Source: CAZMVY01 sp964617875 (lineage in GTDB: Bacteria; Planctomycetota; Phycisphaerae; UBA1845; PWPN01). From it: 64,000 nucleotides of DNA. Of this stretch, positions 35,838-44,766 are shown piece after piece. Position 1 is the first letter of the stretch. The number at the start of each line of letters is the position of its first letter. The stretch covers positions 1-64,000 of the forward strand of contig CAZUAI010000017.1 in assembly GCA_964617875.1 (NCBI GenBank), read 5' to 3'. The translations under genes were made by a program, and so were the position numbers. Under the pieces are notes generated by a model that saw only the letters and a list, made by a program, of their open reading frames with translations, ran no database searches and was not told the DNA's origin.

Positions 35838-36641
35838 TCAGCCCATCATCTCGCGAACCTTCGCCCCGATGTCGGGCGCACGCATGAATGTCTCGCCGAT
35901 CAGCACGGCCCGGGCCCCGGCGAGGGCCAGCCGCCGGATGTCCCCGGCGTCCCTGATCCCGCTCTCCGCGACGAGGATCGTGCCCGGCTCGGCCAGCTCC
36001 GCCAGGCGGGTAAACGTGTTCAGGTCGATCGTCTGTGTCCGCAGGTCGCGGTTGTTGATGCCCAGCACGCTGTACCTGCGGTGCGGGAAGCCGATCAGGG
36101 ACCGGATCTGCAGCAGCTCCTCGACGTCGTGGACTTCGACGATCGCGGTGAGGTTCAGCTCGGCCGCCAGGATGAGCATATCCATGAGTTGTTGCGGCGT
36201 CAGGATCGCGGCGATCAGGAGGATCGCATCCGCCCCCGCCGCCCGCGATTCGTACACCTGGTACTCGTCGATGAGGAAATCCTTCCGCAGCACCGGCAGC
36301 GGGACGGCCTCCCGGACCTGCCGGATGAACTCCAGCTCGCCCTGAAAGTACGTCCGGTCGGTCAGCACGCTCAGCGCCGACGCCCCCGCGGCGTGATAGG
36401 CTCTCGCGATCGCGACGGGGTCGAAATCCGCACGGATCAGGCCGGCCGACGGCGATGCCCTCTTGATCTCCGCGATCAGGTGCACGCCGCGGACCGGCTC
36501 GGCGGCCAGCGCGCCGTACAGGTTCCGCGGACGCGGCATTCCGGCGACGGCCGCGCGCAACGCCTCGATCGGTCGCGCCGCCTTCGCCGCCGCCACCTCG
36601 CCCCGCTTGGTTTCGACGATCACGTCCAATATAGTGCCCAT
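35838..36641 (-). CDS. trpC: Indole-3-glycerol phosphate synthase
   Basis: 267 residues from the ATG at 36641 with AGGA ahead. Motifs: IAEIKRASPSAGLI (catalytic Lys), LSVLTDRTYFQGELEFI, PVLRKDFLIDEYQVYESRAAGADAILLI, LGINNRDLRT and VAESGIRD. It closes the indole ring in tryptophan synthesis. No other trp gene is in the window. Confidence 0.95.
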   Translation of the reverse strand: MGTILDVIVETKRGEVAAAKAARPIEALRAAVAGMPRPRNLYGALAAEPVRGVHLIAEIKRASPSAGLIRADFDPVAIARAYHAAGASALSVLTDRTYFQGELEFIRQVREAVPLPVLRKDFLIDEYQVYESRAAGADAILLIAAILTPQQLMDMLILAAELNLTAIVEVHDVEELLQIRSLIGFPHRRYSVLGINNRDLRTQTIDLNTFTRLAELAEPGTILVAESGIRDAGDIRRLALAGARAVLIGETFMRAPDIGAKVREMMG

Positions 36642-36729
36642 GCGCAGTCCTGATTGTAGGGCGTCCCGCGAGGGAAACCAAGGAGCCTGCGCGGCGCCGT
36701 CAACCCCGGAGCGAGGGCAGACCAATCCG

Positions 36730-37587
36730 ATGCCTCTGGCCGTCACCCAGCACAGCCTCGACGTTGCCAACTGGATGCTGATCGTCGCCGGAATCGCGCT
36801 ATGGGCGGTGGTCCTCTTCCGCTGGCGCGGCAGGCCGCGCGATCCGCTCGCGCCGGCCCCGAATCGTCCGAGCCGCATGAAGCCGGAGGCCATCCCCGTC
36901 TGCATGCTGGTCTACCTGACCGGGGCCTCGCTCGCCAAGGAGCTGGCGGACCGCTTTGCCTCGGCCGGTCTCGCCCCGCCGGTGAAGGAGCTGATGGACC
37001 GCGTCGTGCCGGTGGCGATCGGCGGGCTTCTCGGCGCGGCAGCCTGCGTCCACTACGGCAAGACGGCATTCCCGAGCGGCCTGCGGGACTACGGCCTCTC
37101 CTGGCGGCGGCCGGGCCGCGAGACGGCGATCGGCGCGGCGGGATTGCTGCTCGCCCTCCCCGTATGTGCGGGCCTGCTGCTGGCGTGCGAACACGTTCTG
37201 CGCTGGTGGCGGCCGATCGAGAAGCTGCCGACCCACCCCGCTCTCGACGCGCTGCGGACGCCGGGAGTGCCGGCGTGGGTGCGCCTCTTCGCGATCGTCG
37301 GCCCGGTTGTCATTGCCCCGGTTGCCGAGGAACTCTTCTTCCGCGGGATCGTGCAGACCTATCTCAAGGAGATGCTCGGCTCGCGGTGGCGGGCGGTGCT
37401 GCTGGCCGCCCTGTTCTTCGGCGCGGCGCACTACCTCCAGCCGCAGGTCGTGATCCCGCTCGCGTCTCTGGCGATCGTCCTCGGCTTCCTGTACGAACGC
37501 CGCGGATCGCTGATCGCGCCGATCACCCTGCACGTGCTCTTCAACCTTCGGACGATCGTCTGGCAGGTGCTCCTCACGGTACAATAG
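36730..37587 (+). CDS. CPBP-family intramembrane protease
   Basis: 285 residues, about seven hydrophobic segments. The CPBP/Abi motifs are APVAEELFFRGIVQ (EExxxR), FFGAAHY (FxxxH) and HVLFNLRT (HxxxN), the metal and catalytic residues of Rce1-like proteases. It starts 88 bp from the divergent trpC. Only 4 bp separate its stop from rnpA, so the two are probably cotranscribed. Confidence 0.85.
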   Translation: MPLAVTQHSLDVANWMLIVAGIALWAVVLFRWRGRPRDPLAPAPNRPSRMKPEAIPVCMLVYLTGASLAKELADRFASAGLAPPVKELMDRVVPVAIGGLLGAAACVHYGKTAFPSGLRDYGLSWRRPGRETAIGAAGLLLALPVCAGLLLACEHVLRWWRPIEKLPTHPALDALRTPGVPAWVRLFAIVGPVVIAPVAEELFFRGIVQTYLKEMLGSRWRAVLLAALFFGAAHYLQPQVVIPLASLAIVLGFLYERRGSLIAPITLHVLFNLRTIVWQVLLTVQ

Positions 37588-37591
37588 CGTC

Positions 37592-37969
37592 ATGGGCGCC
37601 ACGACGGAACGACTCTGGTTCCCCCGCGCACGGCGACTGCGAACGCAGCGGAGTTTCCGGCGCGTCTTCGACGCCCGGTGTGCCGCCTCGGACTCGCGGA
37701 TCATCGTACACGCCTGCCGGAACGACGGCCGGCCCATGCGGCTGGGCGTCGTCGTCGGCCGACGGTACGGCACGGCCGTGCGACGGAACCGCTTCAAGCG
37801 GCTCGTCCGCGAGGCCTTCCGGCAGGGCCAGCGACAGTGGCCCGCCGGATACGACATTGTCGTGCGTCCGAAACCGAACGGCGGCGAACCGGTGTTCGAT
37901 GACGTCGCCCGTTCGCTGGCAGAGCTGATCCCCGCCGCCGTCGGTTCGCTTGCCCGCCGAAGGCATTAG
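37592..37969 (+). CDS. rnpA: Ribonuclease P protein component
   Basis: 125 residues. LRTQRSFRRVFDARC at the start and the signature RRNRFKRLVREAFR in the middle identify the RNase P protein, which helps the RNA subunit trim the 5' leader of tRNAs. In most bacteria rpmH lies just upstream and yidD/yidC downstream. Here a membrane protease precedes it and an esterase follows. Confidence 0.92.
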   Translation: MGATTERLWFPRARRLRTQRSFRRVFDARCAASDSRIIVHACRNDGRPMRLGVVVGRRYGTAVRRNRFKRLVREAFRQGQRQWPAGYDIVVRPKPNGGEPVFDDVARSLAELIPAAVGSLARRRH

Positions 37970-38028
37970 CCCTATCGTTACGGGTCCCGCGCCGGCGAGA
38001 ATCGCGGGGCGGGACGGACATAAGCGGC

Positions 38029-39303
38029 ATGTACAACGGCAAGCGGCAAGCGGCGTGCGGGATCGGGGGTCTGATCGTTGCGGTCTTTGCGTGCGGGGCC
38101 TGGGGCCAGACCTCGCGCCCGGCGACGGCCACCGCCGGCGTCGCCGACGATGCCCCCCGACGGATCGACCTGCCCTGCGGCGGTTTCTACTGGCTCAAGA
38201 CGCCGCCCGATTACAAGCCGACCGACCGGGCCCCGCTGGTCATTTGCCTGCACGGGACGGACGATCTCGCCAGCGACTCGCTGCGGTTCTGGTCCTCGTG
38301 CGGCCTGACGCGCGGAGCGGTGTGGGCCGCGCCGCAGGCGAGCGGCCGCGGCTGGAGCGATACCGACCTCCCTCGTCTCCAGGAAACCTGGGCCGACCTC
38401 CGCTCTCGCGTCGGCTTCGACGCCCAGCGGGTCCTGCTCGCCGGCTTTTCGGCGGGCGGTGCGATGACGTTCCACTGGCTCTACCGCGAAGCATTCCCCG
38501 CGACGGCCGTCGTGACGCTTGCGAACTACCTCCCGCCGGGCGTGACTGCGGCGGATGTCGGGAAGCAGAAGCACGTACCGGTCTTCTACGGCGTCGGCAT
38601 GGACGACATCAATCACGAGCGGATGCGGGCCGGGCTGGCCCTGCTCCGCGAGCAGGATGTGCGGGTCACGCTCGTCCGCCCGCCGATCGGCCATGCGCTC
38701 TCGGCGGACGTGGGGCGGACCGCCCTCGCGTGGTTCGAGGAACTGTGCCGCGACGCCGGCCGCCGCCGGCTCGAGGAGGCCGCCGCCGCGATCCACCGGG
38801 ACAAGGCGACGGGCAGCGGGCGGGCGGCCGTCGAGGCCGAGCGGCTTCTGGCCCAGGCCCGCTGGCACGACGCCGAGACGGTCAAGCGGGCGGAGGCACT
38901 CCTGGCGCAGGCCCTGGCCTGGGGGCGCGGACGGCTGGCCGAGGCCGAGCGGCTCGCGGCCGAAGGCCGCAACGATCCGCAGCAGGGCGTAAACGCCGCC
39001 GCATGCCTTCGAGAAATCGAAACGGCGTATGCGGGGGCGTCGCTGGCACAGGAGGCCCGCGCCCGGCGCGAGAAGATCGAGGCCGACCCGGCCGTACGAC
39101 AGGCCGCCGCCGAAAAGGACCGCCGCCGCCGCGAGGAGGAGGCAACCGCCCTCTACCTCGAGATGCAGCGGCTCGTCGCCGCCGGCAAGCTCGACGACGC
39201 ACGGCGGATCTGCGAGACCATCACCGCCGGCTACGGCGACACAGCCATTGCCCAGCGGGCACAGAACCTTCTGCCGAAGCTTCCGAAGAAGGAAACACCA
39301 TGA
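38029..39303 (+). CDS. Exported alpha/beta-hydrolase with C-terminal helical repeats
   Basis: 424 residues with a signal peptide (IGGLIVAVFACGAWGQ). The hydrolase part (45-240) has LVICLHGTDD as oxyanion region, nucleophile in LLAGFSAGGAMTF and His in PIGHALS, like PHB-depolymerase-type esterases. The last 170 residues form Ala/Arg/Glu-rich helices, resembling TPR-like or coiled-coil repeats. The stop overlaps the next start (ATGA). Substrate unknown. Confidence 0.75.
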   Translation: MYNGKRQAACGIGGLIVAVFACGAWGQTSRPATATAGVADDAPRRIDLPCGGFYWLKTPPDYKPTDRAPLVICLHGTDDLASDSLRFWSSCGLTRGAVWAAPQASGRGWSDTDLPRLQETWADLRSRVGFDAQRVLLAGFSAGGAMTFHWLYREAFPATAVVTLANYLPPGVTAADVGKQKHVPVFYGVGMDDINHERMRAGLALLREQDVRVTLVRPPIGHALSADVGRTALAWFEELCRDAGRRRLEEAAAAIHRDKATGSGRAAVEAERLLAQARWHDAETVKRAEALLAQALAWGRGRLAEAERLAAEGRNDPQQGVNAAACLREIETAYAGASLAQEARARREKIEADPAVRQAAAEKDRRRREEEATALYLEMQRLVAAGKLDDARRICETITAGYGDTAIAQRAQNLLPKLPKKETP

Positions 39304-39956
39304 GCACCGATGCGAAAGTGACCCTGGTCCCGTTCATCGAATCGTCGTTCGGCGAAAATGCCTACGTGATTTCCGTAAACGGCCACAGCGGCGTGTGGGT
39401 CGTCGATCCGAGCTTCCCGCCGCAGTGCCACGAGATCCGCGAACGCGTGCAGCGCGACCGGAAGACCGTCGAGGCCGTCCTGCTGACGCACGGGCACGCG
39501 GACCACATCGCGGGCGTGGACGTCATCCTGGATACCTGGCCAGACGCCGCCCTGCGGATCGCCCGCGACGATGCCCACATGCTGGCCGACGCCGAGGTGA
39601 ATCTCTCGGGGCCGTTCGGCTTCGACATCGTGGTCAAGGCGCGTCCCACCGGCACGCTTGAGCCGGGCGACCTGCTGACGCTCGGGCCCACCCGGTGGCA
39701 GGTGCTGGACACGTCGGGCCATTCGCCCGGCGGGCGGAGCCTCTACTGCGCGACGGCCGGGGTGGTCCTGACGGGCGATGCGCTCTTCGCCCGGAGCATC
39801 GGCCGGACGGACTTTCCGGGCTCGGATCACCAGCGGCTCATCCGCAACATCCGCGAGAACCTGCTGACGCTCCCCGACGGAACGCGCATCTACTCGGGCC
39901 ACGGCCCGATCACCACGCCGGAGAAAGAGCGCCAGTTGAACCCGTTCGTCTCGTGA
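39300..39956 (+). CDS. Metallo-beta-lactamase-fold hydrolase
   Basis: 218 residues. Metal-binding motif THGHADHIAG, then SGHSPGG, GDALF and YSGHGPITT, as in glyoxalase II-like MBL proteins (YcbL type). The ATG overlaps the esterase stop, so the two are coupled. It probably hydrolyses a thioester or similar small substrate in the cytoplasm. Confidence 0.9.
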   Translation: MSTDAKVTLVPFIESSFGENAYVISVNGHSGVWVVDPSFPPQCHEIRERVQRDRKTVEAVLLTHGHADHIAGVDVILDTWPDAALRIARDDAHMLADAEVNLSGPFGFDIVVKARPTGTLEPGDLLTLGPTRWQVLDTSGHSPGGRSLYCATAGVVLTGDALFARSIGRTDFPGSDHQRLIRNIRENLLTLPDGTRIYSGHGPITTPEKERQLNPFVS

Positions 39957-40082
39957 CGAATGGGTTACGGGCGCTTGACACCGCCCCGTCCCGCCGTGAG
40001 ACTCACCCTTGTCAGGCCGCCCTCGTGGGGTCCCGGCGGCCAGGACGAGGAGTACGGACCCCCGTTAAATCGGAACCCGGCC

Positions 40083-41465
40083 ATGAAAGACACCACTCAT
40101 TCGGTTTCGTCCCGTCGTGAGTTTCTGAAGAACACCGGTTGCCTGGCAACCGCTTCCGCCCTGACCAGCGTGCTCGCCCCTTCCGTCTACGCCGCGGGCA
40201 GCGATGCGATCCAGGTGGCCCTCATCGGCTGCGGCGGGCGCGGCACCGGCGCCGCCGTCAACGCGCTGGCCGCCAAGGGCGGGAACATCAAGCTGGTGGC
40301 GATGGCGGATGTCTTCGCCGATCGCCTCAAGAGCAGCCACGAGCGTCTCCAGAAGAACGAGCCCCTGCGTAGCAGCGTGGACGTGCCGCCCGACCGCCAG
40401 TTTCTCGGGTTCGATGCCTACAGGAAAGCGATGGATTGCCTGAAGCCGGGCGACGTGGCCATCTTCGGCACGCCGCCGGCCTTCCGCTGGGTCCACTTCA
40501 CCTACGCGATCGAAAAGGGCCTCAACGTCTTCATGGAAAAGCCGGTGACCGTCGACGGCCCCACGTCGCGGCGAATGTTCGAACTGGGCGAGGCCGCGAC
40601 GAAGAAGAACCTCAAGGTCGGCGTGGGACTGATGTCCCGGCACAGCCGGGCGCTGGCGGAACTGGCCAAGCGCGTACACGACGGCGAGATCGGCGAAATC
40701 ATCCTCCAGCGCGGCTACCGCATGCACGGACCGATCGGCTTCTTCGCCTCGCCGCCCAAGCCCGAAGGCATCAGCGACCTGATGTACCAGGTCCAGCGCT
40801 TTCACAGCTTCCTCTGGGCCGGCGGCGGGAACTACAGCGACTTCTACATCCACATCATCGACCACCTGGGCTGGATGAAGAACGCCTGGCCCGTCAAGGC
40901 CCAGGCGCTCGGCGGCCGCCACTACCGCGGCAACTCCGTCGATCAGAACTTCGACACCTACTCGGTCGAATATACCTACGCCGACGGCACCAAGTTCTTC
41001 TTCGACGGCCGCTGCATGAACGGATGCACCGACATCTACTCGAGCTATCTCCACGGCACCCGGGGCGCGGCGATCGCCGCCAAACACGGCGATTGCGGCG
41101 GGCCGTCAAGCATCTACAAGAGCCAGGCCATGCAACGCGCCGACCTGCTCTGGGAGTCGAAGGTCGAGCCGGGCAACGACGACCCCTATCAGAACGAATG
41201 GAACGATCTGATCGATGCCATCCGCAACGACAAGCCGTACAACGAAACGAAACGCGGCGTCGAAGCCAGCCTGGTAACCTCCATGGGCCGCATGGCCGCC
41301 CACACCGGACAGGAAATCACCTACGAACAGATTCTGAACTCCGACCACGAGTTCGCACCGGGTCTCGACAAGCTGACGGCGGACTCCCCGGCGCCGCTGC
41401 AGGCCGGTCCCGACGGCCGATACCCCGTGCCGATGCCGGGAAAGACGAAGGGCCGCGAGTACTGA
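40083..41465 (+). CDS. Tat-exported Gfo/Idh/MocA oxidoreductase
   Basis: 460 residues from the ATG at 40083. The twin-arginine signal SSRREFLKNTG leads into ALTSVLAPSVYAAG. The Rossmann domain begins VALIGCGGRGTGAA, with the catalytic-lysine motif FMEKPVTVDG. These NAD(P)-dependent enzymes act on sugars or inositols. The Tat signal implies export folded with cofactor, a habit of planctomycete members. A second member is at 47310. Confidence 0.92.
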   Translation: MKDTTHSVSSRREFLKNTGCLATASALTSVLAPSVYAAGSDAIQVALIGCGGRGTGAAVNALAAKGGNIKLVAMADVFADRLKSSHERLQKNEPLRSSVDVPPDRQFLGFDAYRKAMDCLKPGDVAIFGTPPAFRWVHFTYAIEKGLNVFMEKPVTVDGPTSRRMFELGEAATKKNLKVGVGLMSRHSRALAELAKRVHDGEIGEIILQRGYRMHGPIGFFASPPKPEGISDLMYQVQRFHSFLWAGGGNYSDFYIHIIDHLGWMKNAWPVKAQALGGRHYRGNSVDQNFDTYSVEYTYADGTKFFFDGRCMNGCTDIYSSYLHGTRGAAIAAKHGDCGGPSSIYKSQAMQRADLLWESKVEPGNDDPYQNEWNDLIDAIRNDKPYNETKRGVEASLVTSMGRMAAHTGQEITYEQILNSDHEFAPGLDKLTADSPAPLQAGPDGRYPVPMPGKTKGREY

Positions 41466-41545
41466 GACGGTTGACGAAACGGACCCTTGCACTCCGTCAG
41501 CGCGGCCTTGCGGGCCGGTTCGCGCGAACGGATGGACCACGAACA

Positions 41546-42352
41546 TCATGCGCGCCGCACGCGACCGAAAAGCCCGGTCGCCCGCCAGCGGTACAGCCGC
41601 AGGAGGTGACGGAGATACGCGATCTGCTCCGCGAGGTTCATCTTGCTCTCGCCTGCGCGCCGCGAGCCGAACGTGATGGGGATCTCAACAACCCGCCGCG
41701 GGCCGCACTTGACGAGGATCTCCAGGCCGATCTTGTAGCCCACGGGGTTCAGTTCACGCCCGGCCACAAGGTCGCGGCGGAGGCAGAAGAACCCGGCCAT
41801 CGGGTCGCGGATGCGACGGCCGACCAGCGGCACGGCCAGCCACGTGGCCACCTTGCTGTTCAGCCGGCGGTACAGCCCGAACTCGCCCGAGTCGGCGCCC
41901 GGCACGTACCGCGAACCGACGGCAACCTCGGCACCCTCGCGCACGGCGTCGAGCAGCCGGCCGATCGACTCGGGCGGGTGCTGAAGATCCGCGTCCATGA
42001 CGAGCACAAACGCCCCGCGGGCCAGCCGGATGCCCTCGATCACCGCCGGACTCAGCCCGCGCGGCCCCGTCCGCTCAACGACGCGAACGACGATCGGCAC
42101 ATCCACGGCCCGGGCGATCTGCGCGGTACCGTCCGGCGAGCCGTCGTCCAGCACAAGCACCTCGCAGCGGATGCCGCGCTCAGTCGCCACGCGGGCAATC
42201 CGCCGGAGCAGCTCAGGCATGTTGCCGGCCTCGTTGTACGTCGGAATCAGGATCGAGAGTTCCGGTTCGCGGACAAGCACCGGCGACGGACCGGCGCCGC
42301 GGTCTGCGACTGACTCCAGGCACGGCACCAGGTAAGGTCCGTTCGACGTCAT
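41546..42352 (-). CDS. GT2 glycosyltransferase, polyprenol-phosphate type
   Basis: 268 residues. The GT-A fold starts ELSILIPTYNEAGNMPELL. The nucleotide site is LVLDDGSPDGTA and the DxD-like motif is VMDADLQHPPE. GSRYVPGADSG and DPMAGFFCLRR follow, as in dolichol-phosphate mannosyltransferases. It has no membrane tail. Its ATG overlaps the stop of the preceding membrane protein gene (ATGA); the pair probably loads and transfers a lipid-linked sugar. Confidence 0.88.
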   Translation of the reverse strand: MTSNGPYLVPCLESVADRGAGPSPVLVREPELSILIPTYNEAGNMPELLRRIARVATERGIRCEVLVLDDGSPDGTAQIARAVDVPIVVRVVERTGPRGLSPAVIEGIRLARGAFVLVMDADLQHPPESIGRLLDAVREGAEVAVGSRYVPGADSGEFGLYRRLNSKVATWLAVPLVGRRIRDPMAGFFCLRRDLVAGRELNPVGYKIGLEILVKCGPRRVVEIPITFGSRRAGESKMNLAEQIAYLRHLLRLYRWRATGLFGRVRRA

Positions 42353-44106
42353 CCGTCACCCCTTGTCGGCGTCGGTACCGTTTCCTGCCGAGCGGCTTCG
42401 TTGTGGTGCAGGCATCCTGCCTGCTTTTGCCCGCAGGCTGGACTGCCCAAAAGGTACGATGCTTGCGGACCCGGCGTACGCGTGTAGACCGCCGCGACCG
42501 GGTCGCGGTATGCCGCCGCCCACGCGGGGTTTGCCGCCAGCCACTGGCCGAGCGGCAGCGCGTTGCGGATGACCACCGCCTGGATGTCCCACCGGTCGAG
42601 CAGCGGGCCGGCAAACACCTCCGGGCGCAGCACGGCCGACCGGTACTCGCCGATGAACGCCTCGCCGTACAGCTCGAAGCGGTCATCGATGAACACCGGC
42701 ACGCCTCGAACGTCGTGAATGAGCATCCCCCCGTAGTCGAGGTCGTTGAGCAGCGGGCCCGGCGGCGGGTTGGCTCGCAAATACGCGATTGCGCCGCCGG
42801 AGTACTTCCGTTCCGGCGGGCGGGCGACGCCCAGGCCGATGGCCGGCACGGCGATTCCGGCCGCCAGCATCGCCGTCAGGACGGCCACGAAGGCCACGCT
42901 CGCCAGCCCGCCGCCCGTTCGGAATTCGGCCTCACGCATCGACGCGGAAAAGAGCGGGACGCGCGCCCCGACGCAGCTCAGCCAGCCGTTGGAGACGCGA
43001 ACGTCGGCCAGCAGGCGCCCAAGCTGAAGGGCCGCGATAATCGCCAGCAGCGGCAGATGGCGTGCCCCGCGAAACCCCTGCCACGCCCAAAAGAGGATCA
43101 CGACCCCCTCCGGCACCGTCGTCCGGTTTCGCCGAACGATCGACGCGACGGCCGCCGTGCCGACAAGCAGAACCGCGGCGATCGTAGCGGGCGCGGCCCG
43201 GTCCGGCGGCATCCATTCATCCACATACTGGTGCAGCGTCTTCATGCTCATCAGCGTGGCGATCTGCCGGTGCCACGCGGTGCCGTACGGGTTGAACAGC
43301 GTCGCCGCCGCCATCGCCCCACCAACAGCAAGAATCATCACGCTCCGTCGAAGCTCAGTGTAGGATGGGCGGTTCTCCGAGGCCGCGTACTCGCGGTCGC
43401 GGAGGTTCGCCCACCTTGTTGTCTCGCCCCGCCTCTCCAGCATCGCTCCGGCGATTGCCCCCCCACCGCACAGCACGACGGTTGCGATCCCGCCCAGCAC
43501 GCCCGGGTGGACGTTGGCCCACACGACGGCCAGCGGCACGAGTAACCACAGGCGCTTCGCGCCGATGGCCCCGCGCGCGTATTGCGTTGTCCACCAGAAG
43601 CACAAGGGCACACCGACGGTGGTGGCGACCAACGGCCGGGCGAGGAAGTGCCCGGACGCCGCGCACGCCGCCGTCAACACGACCACCGCCGCCACCGCCG
43701 GCCAGCCGCCCGCCGACGCGTGCGTCCGATAGAGCCAGCGGAAGACCGCCGCGATCATCGCCGCCGTTCCCAGGGCGATGAGCGAATAGCCGCCCGCGGA
43801 GAACGCCAGCGACAGAATCACGTCGCCGAGCCATTGCGTCTCGACCCAGGGCTGGCCACGGCGGGTGTAGCTGAACATGTCCACGTCCGGAAACGCCCGG
43901 GTGGAGACGATCCCCTCGCCGATCCGCAGGTGCCACCCGGTCCCCGGGTCGTTGAACAGGCCGGTTGCCCCGAGTTGCAGCACGCGCAGAAGGAAGATGA
44001 TGAAGATTCCATCCGCGATTGTCGGGATGCAGAAGCGCAACAGGCGAAGGCACACGCCTCGCCCGCACGATGTTATCGGAGCCGCGCAGACCATCCCCGG
44101 CGTCAT
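42349..44106 (-). CDS. Polytopic membrane protein, glycosyltransferase-like, with repeat-derived segments
   Basis: 585 residues with roughly ten hydrophobic segments. The early loop FNDPGTGWHLRIGEGIVSTRAFPDVDMFSYT resembles the first extracytoplasmic loop of GT-C-like proteins common in planctomycetes. No specific substrate can be named. Two short dispersed repeats lie inside the frame: one at residues about 231-248 (DREYAASENRPS region) and one in the C-terminal 40 residues. The gene is coupled to the GT2 gene after it. Confidence 0.6.
   Translation of the reverse strand: MTPGMVCAAPITSCGRGVCLRLLRFCIPTIADGIFIIFLLRVLQLGATGLFNDPGTGWHLRIGEGIVSTRAFPDVDMFSYTRRGQPWVETQWLGDVILSLAFSAGGYSLIALGTAAMIAAVFRWLYRTHASAGGWPAVAAVVVLTAACAASGHFLARPLVATTVGVPLCFWWTTQYARGAIGAKRLWLLVPLAVVWANVHPGVLGGIATVVLCGGGAIAGAMLERRGETTRWANLRDREYAASENRPSYTELRRSVMILAVGGAMAAATLFNPYGTAWHRQIATLMSMKTLHQYVDEWMPPDRAAPATIAAVLLVGTAAVASIVRRNRTTVPEGVVILFWAWQGFRGARHLPLLAIIAALQLGRLLADVRVSNGWLSCVGARVPLFSASMREAEFRTGGGLASVAFVAVLTAMLAAGIAVPAIGLGVARPPERKYSGGAIAYLRANPPPGPLLNDLDYGGMLIHDVRGVPVFIDDRFELYGEAFIGEYRSAVLRPEVFAGPLLDRWDIQAVVIRNALPLGQWLAANPAWAAAYRDPVAAVYTRTPGPQASYLLGSPACGQKQAGCLHHNEAARQETVPTPTRGDG
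42401..42442 (+). repeat. Copy 2 of the 42-bp dispersed repeat, inside a coding sequence
   Basis: Matches 26726-26767 in 34 of 42 positions. It lies antisense within the last codons of the membrane protein gene and encodes its Cys/Gln-rich tail near SPACGQKQAGCLHHNE. Confidence 0.65.
43364..43415. repeat. Palindromic dispersed repeat, copy 1, inside a coding sequence
   Basis: About 52 bp, an imperfect palindrome of the form GGGCG..CTCCG..CCGCG-TACT-CGCGG..CGGAG..CGCCC. It is in frame in the membrane protein gene. A second copy is at 56189-56240. Confidence 0.7.
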
Positions 44107-44288
44107 GGAAATCCCCGGTTCGACAGTCTCGCCATCGGCCGAAGCGACGATGGGCTTTCATTGCACTTGTCGGCACGGTATCACGGGGCGCAGCAGTCTG
44201 ACCCCTGGCGTGCCAATCGCCCGCCGGGCAACTCGAATGGGCGTCCGAAAACGCCGGGGCCGTGTCCTGTCAGAATCGGAGGTGCCTG

Positions 44289-44432
44289 ATGCCGCTTTGC
44301 GACGCGCGACAGAGTCTGCTCCCCGCCATCGCCCTCGTACTCGTAATGCTCGCCCTGACCAGCAAAGGCTTTACGGGGGATACCCCACCCGCGGTCTACC
44401 CGTACCCGGAGCACGCCATCTGCCGGCCGTAG
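44289..44432 (+). CDS. Possible 47-aa signal-peptide-like ORF
   Basis: ATG preceded by GGAGG with six bases between. The peptide has a clear hydrophobic core (LLPAIALVLVMLALTSKG) like a signal peptide and ends at a TAG after YPEHAICRP. It may be a genuine tiny exported peptide or the surviving start of a deleted secreted protein, since a broken discoidin domain lies antisense just beyond it. Confidence 0.35.
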   Translation: MPLCDARQSLLPAIALVLVMLALTSKGFTGDTPPAVYPYPEHAICRP

Positions 44433-44728
44433 CCTTGCTCGCCAGCCTGCTCGTACGCCTCGAGTTCGGCGATCGACATCCGCATGCCGGGCTGATTGGG
44501 GCCGTCGGGCCTGACGGCACGGACGCGCACAACGTTCGCCTCCGCCGCTGGAAAGACGCACTCGACCCGGTCGCCTTTCCCGTCGGGGAACGAACCGAGC
44601 GTCTTCCACTCAGCCCCGTCGCGTGAAGCGAGGACCTCAAACTCGGTCGCGTATCCGGTTCCGAATGTGACCGCCACGCGCGACAGTCTCTCGGATCGTC
44701 CGAGATTGACATCGTACGCTTGCGCCAC
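44396..44728 (-). pseudogene. Truncated F5/8 type C (discoidin) domain
   Basis: A 110-codon frame from a GTG. It encodes the second part of a discoidin domain: VNLGRSERLSRVAVTF, YATEFEVLASRDGAEWKTLGSF and VRVRAVRPDG. The first strands of the domain and any signal peptide are missing, and an in-frame TGA lies about 20 bp upstream. It is most likely a remnant of a larger carbohydrate-binding protein. Confidence 0.5.
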
Positions 44729-44766
44729 TCGCAGCCTGCGATTGCCTCATTCTCACGAACCTCTCT

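Noticed and set aside
42403..43545. Long plus-strand open frame across the membrane protein gene
   Set aside because: It is antisense to a clear polytopic membrane protein, has no hydrophobic or domain pattern of its own, and its start lies in a dispersed repeat. High GC gives many such shadow frames.
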